Positions 62,943-64,000 of a stretch of 64,000 bases of DNA are shown piece by piece. Position 1 is the first letter of the stretch, and each line of letters begins with the position of its first letter. The DNA is from Candidatus Heimdallarchaeota archaeon. GTDB taxonomy: Archaea > Asgardarchaeota > Heimdallarchaeia > Hodarchaeales > Hodarchaeaceae. The position numbers and the translations under genes were made by a program. The stretch is taken from positions 186,001 through 250,000 of the forward strand of contig RDOB01000002.1 of NCBI GenBank assembly GCA_011364965.1, written 5' to 3'. The notes under the pieces are model-generated. The model had not been told where the DNA came from and did no database searches. It saw only the letters and a list, made by a program, of their open reading frames with translations.

Positions 62943-64000
62943 TTATCTCAACGCATCTGTGTATTTCTGGATTAATTTTGCTTTTAAATTGAATAATTTC
63001 TCTGTAAGACTCACTTTATATACGTGAGGATTGAGTAATCTCTTATAGGTTGAATCAAGTAGTTTCAAATCATTTTCTGTACGTTTTTGAGCATTTTTCC
63101 AATCAAAAAACTGCTCATCGATTGATAGTACTCCATTCTTCATAAATAATCTATGAAGAGGATTAATAATAATATCAGATGCTAATTCAAAAGATTTAAA
63201 TTGATCAATCGGATGATATATTCTATCTCCACTTCTCGGAGTCGATTCCTCTGATAATGCCATTACATCAGCAAGCAGTTTTCCATTACTATCTGTAATT
63301 CTCCAGACACATTTTTTCCCTGGATTTATTGTCTTGCTTACATTTTCACTAACTTTTATTTTCGGTTTATTGCCCAAAGCGACGAGTTTATATACTCCTC
63401 CCAAAGCACCATCCTTGTTACCAGTTATTAATTTGGTTCCTACTCCATAAGACAAATGTGAGATTGTTTCTTCGCATATTTTTTGATTCTTGGAATTACT
63501 AATCCCCTTTTCCCGGATTTGTTGGACTATTGAATTAATTGTGAATTCATCCAACTCATTTGAAAGGACTATTGTGATATTGGGGAAACCTTCTCGCTTA
63601 AAAACCTTATAGACCTCGAGTGATAAATACGCTAGATCTCCTGAATCAATTCTAACACCAACTAGCTCCTTTCCTTTGTTTCGCAACATTTTTGCTGTTT
63701 TAATGGCATTTGGTAATCCTGAATTTAATACATCATATGTATCTATCAATAACAAGCATGTTTCTGGGAAAACATTAGCATAAGACGAAAAAGCAGTGAT
63801 TTCTGAATTAAAAGCTTGTACCCAGGAATGCGCTTGAGTACCAACAATTGGACAATTCCAAATTTTTCCTGCTTGTACAAATGATGTTCCTTTGCAACCC
63901 CCAATTAATGCTGCTCTCACCCCAATATAAGCACTATCACCTTGTGCTCGTCTTAATCCAAATTCTATAACACTTCCTCCTCCTGCAGCTTGTACAATTC
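62943..64000 (-). CDS. Nicotinate phosphoribosyltransferase (5' end outside window)
   Basis: 352 complete codons are visible; the frame is open to the right edge, so the true start lies beyond base 64000. An internal GTG at 63920 is not the start, because the family motif IEFGLRRAQG is encoded just upstream of it. Further features are ALIGGCKGTSFVQAGK, GTQAHSWVQAF, VGVRIDSGDL and SYGVGTKL. The enzyme joins nicotinate and PRPP in NAD salvage. The N-terminal part is missing here, so the length cannot be compared fully. Identity is secure. Confidence 0.92.
   Translation of the reverse strand, partial: IVQAAGGGSVIEFGLRRAQGDSAYIGVRAALIGGCKGTSFVQAGKIWNCPIVGTQAHSWVQAFNSEITAFSSYANVFPETCLLLIDTYDVLNSGLPNAIKTAKMLRNKGKELVGVRIDSGDLAYLSLEVYKVFKREGFPNITIVLSNELDEFTINSIVQQIREKGISNSKNQKICEETISHLSYGVGTKLITGNKDGALGGVYKLVALGNKPKIKVSENVSKTINPGKKCVWRITDSNGKLLADVMALSEESTPRSGDRIYHPIDQFKSFELASDIIINPLHRLFMKNGVLSIDEQFFDWKNAQKRTENDLKLLDSTYKRLLNPHVYKVSLTEKLFNLKAKLIQKYTDALR

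Noticed and set aside
63920..63922. GTG as the start of the nicotinate phosphoribosyltransferase
   Set aside because: The family motif EFGLRRAQG continues upstream in frame to the window edge, so the gene is partial.
1..64000. CRISPR array, insertion sequence, prophage, rRNA or replication origin
   Set aside because: No regularly spaced repeats, transposase, integrase, phage genes, rRNA-like sequence or ORB-type repeats near a Cdc6 gene were seen.

Overview
The window is a compact, AT-rich, intron-free piece of an archaeal chromosome, most likely from an Asgard archaeon. It encodes two Rab/Ras-type small GTPases, a gelsolin-like domain protein, a longin-like domain fused to TPRs, several other large TPR proteins and an eIF2B-like factor. 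It also has plainly archaeal traits: an archaeal HMG-CoA synthase, a short archaeal adenylosuccinate synthetase, a DmrB-like flavoprotein, no rRNA-like or bacterial operon signatures, and frequent TTG/GTG starts preceded by GGTG- or GGAG-type ribosome binding sites. The exact lineage cannot be fixed from this window; a Heimdallarchaeia-like group is a guess.

Left part (1-15.8 kb): the window opens inside a zinc-ribbon protein, then a large polytopic membrane protein with a (PPI)n linker. A minus-strand operon (7018 to 2925) follows, encoding a small unknown protein, a TPR/beta-sandwich protein and a longin-like/TPR protein that together look like a trafficking-type scaffold. Next come a CoA-type Nudix hydrolase, a class II (bacterial-type) HMG-CoA reductase, the gelsolin-like protein, tRNA-Cys(GCA), a PIN-TPR protein, an eIF2B-like protein, a metallo-beta-lactamase hydrolase and an APH-like kinase.

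Middle (15.8-44 kb): dCTP deaminase, a first membrane-anchored subtilase, a Rab-like GTPase with an uncharacterised partner, a GT2 glycosyltransferase, an ACT-domain protein coupled to adenylate kinase, a TPR protein with a possible nuclease-like C-terminus, a large surface protein, two GT4 glycosyltransferases, a DUF3467 protein, a DHH phosphoesterase translationally coupled to a second subtilase, a HAD phosphatase, PurA, another TPR protein, a decayed-looking stretch, and an HMG-CoA synthase that carries its own DUF35-like zinc domain. With the reductase at 8-9 kb, the synthase supplies mevalonate for isoprenoid lipids.

Right part (44-64 kb): a surface von Willebrand A protein converges on a minus-strand cluster of phosphoglycerate mutase, lactate permease, a membrane-anchored HEPN protein and a degenerate MinD/ParA-like protein. 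A second phosphoglycerate mutase is divergent to the first, which suggests lactate use and lower glycolysis/gluconeogenesis. Peptide turnover genes (S9 peptidase, gamma-glutamyltransferase) are followed by a very divergent RtcB-like protein, an orphan, an ArsR-type regulator, a bactofilin-like protein, a flavoprotein with an odd three-cysteine iron-sulfur motif, a second Rab-like GTPase, and a nicotinate phosphoribosyltransferase cut by the right edge.

No CRISPR array, rRNA, insertion sequence, prophage or replication origin was seen. All family calls are by eye from motifs; none was confirmed by a database search.
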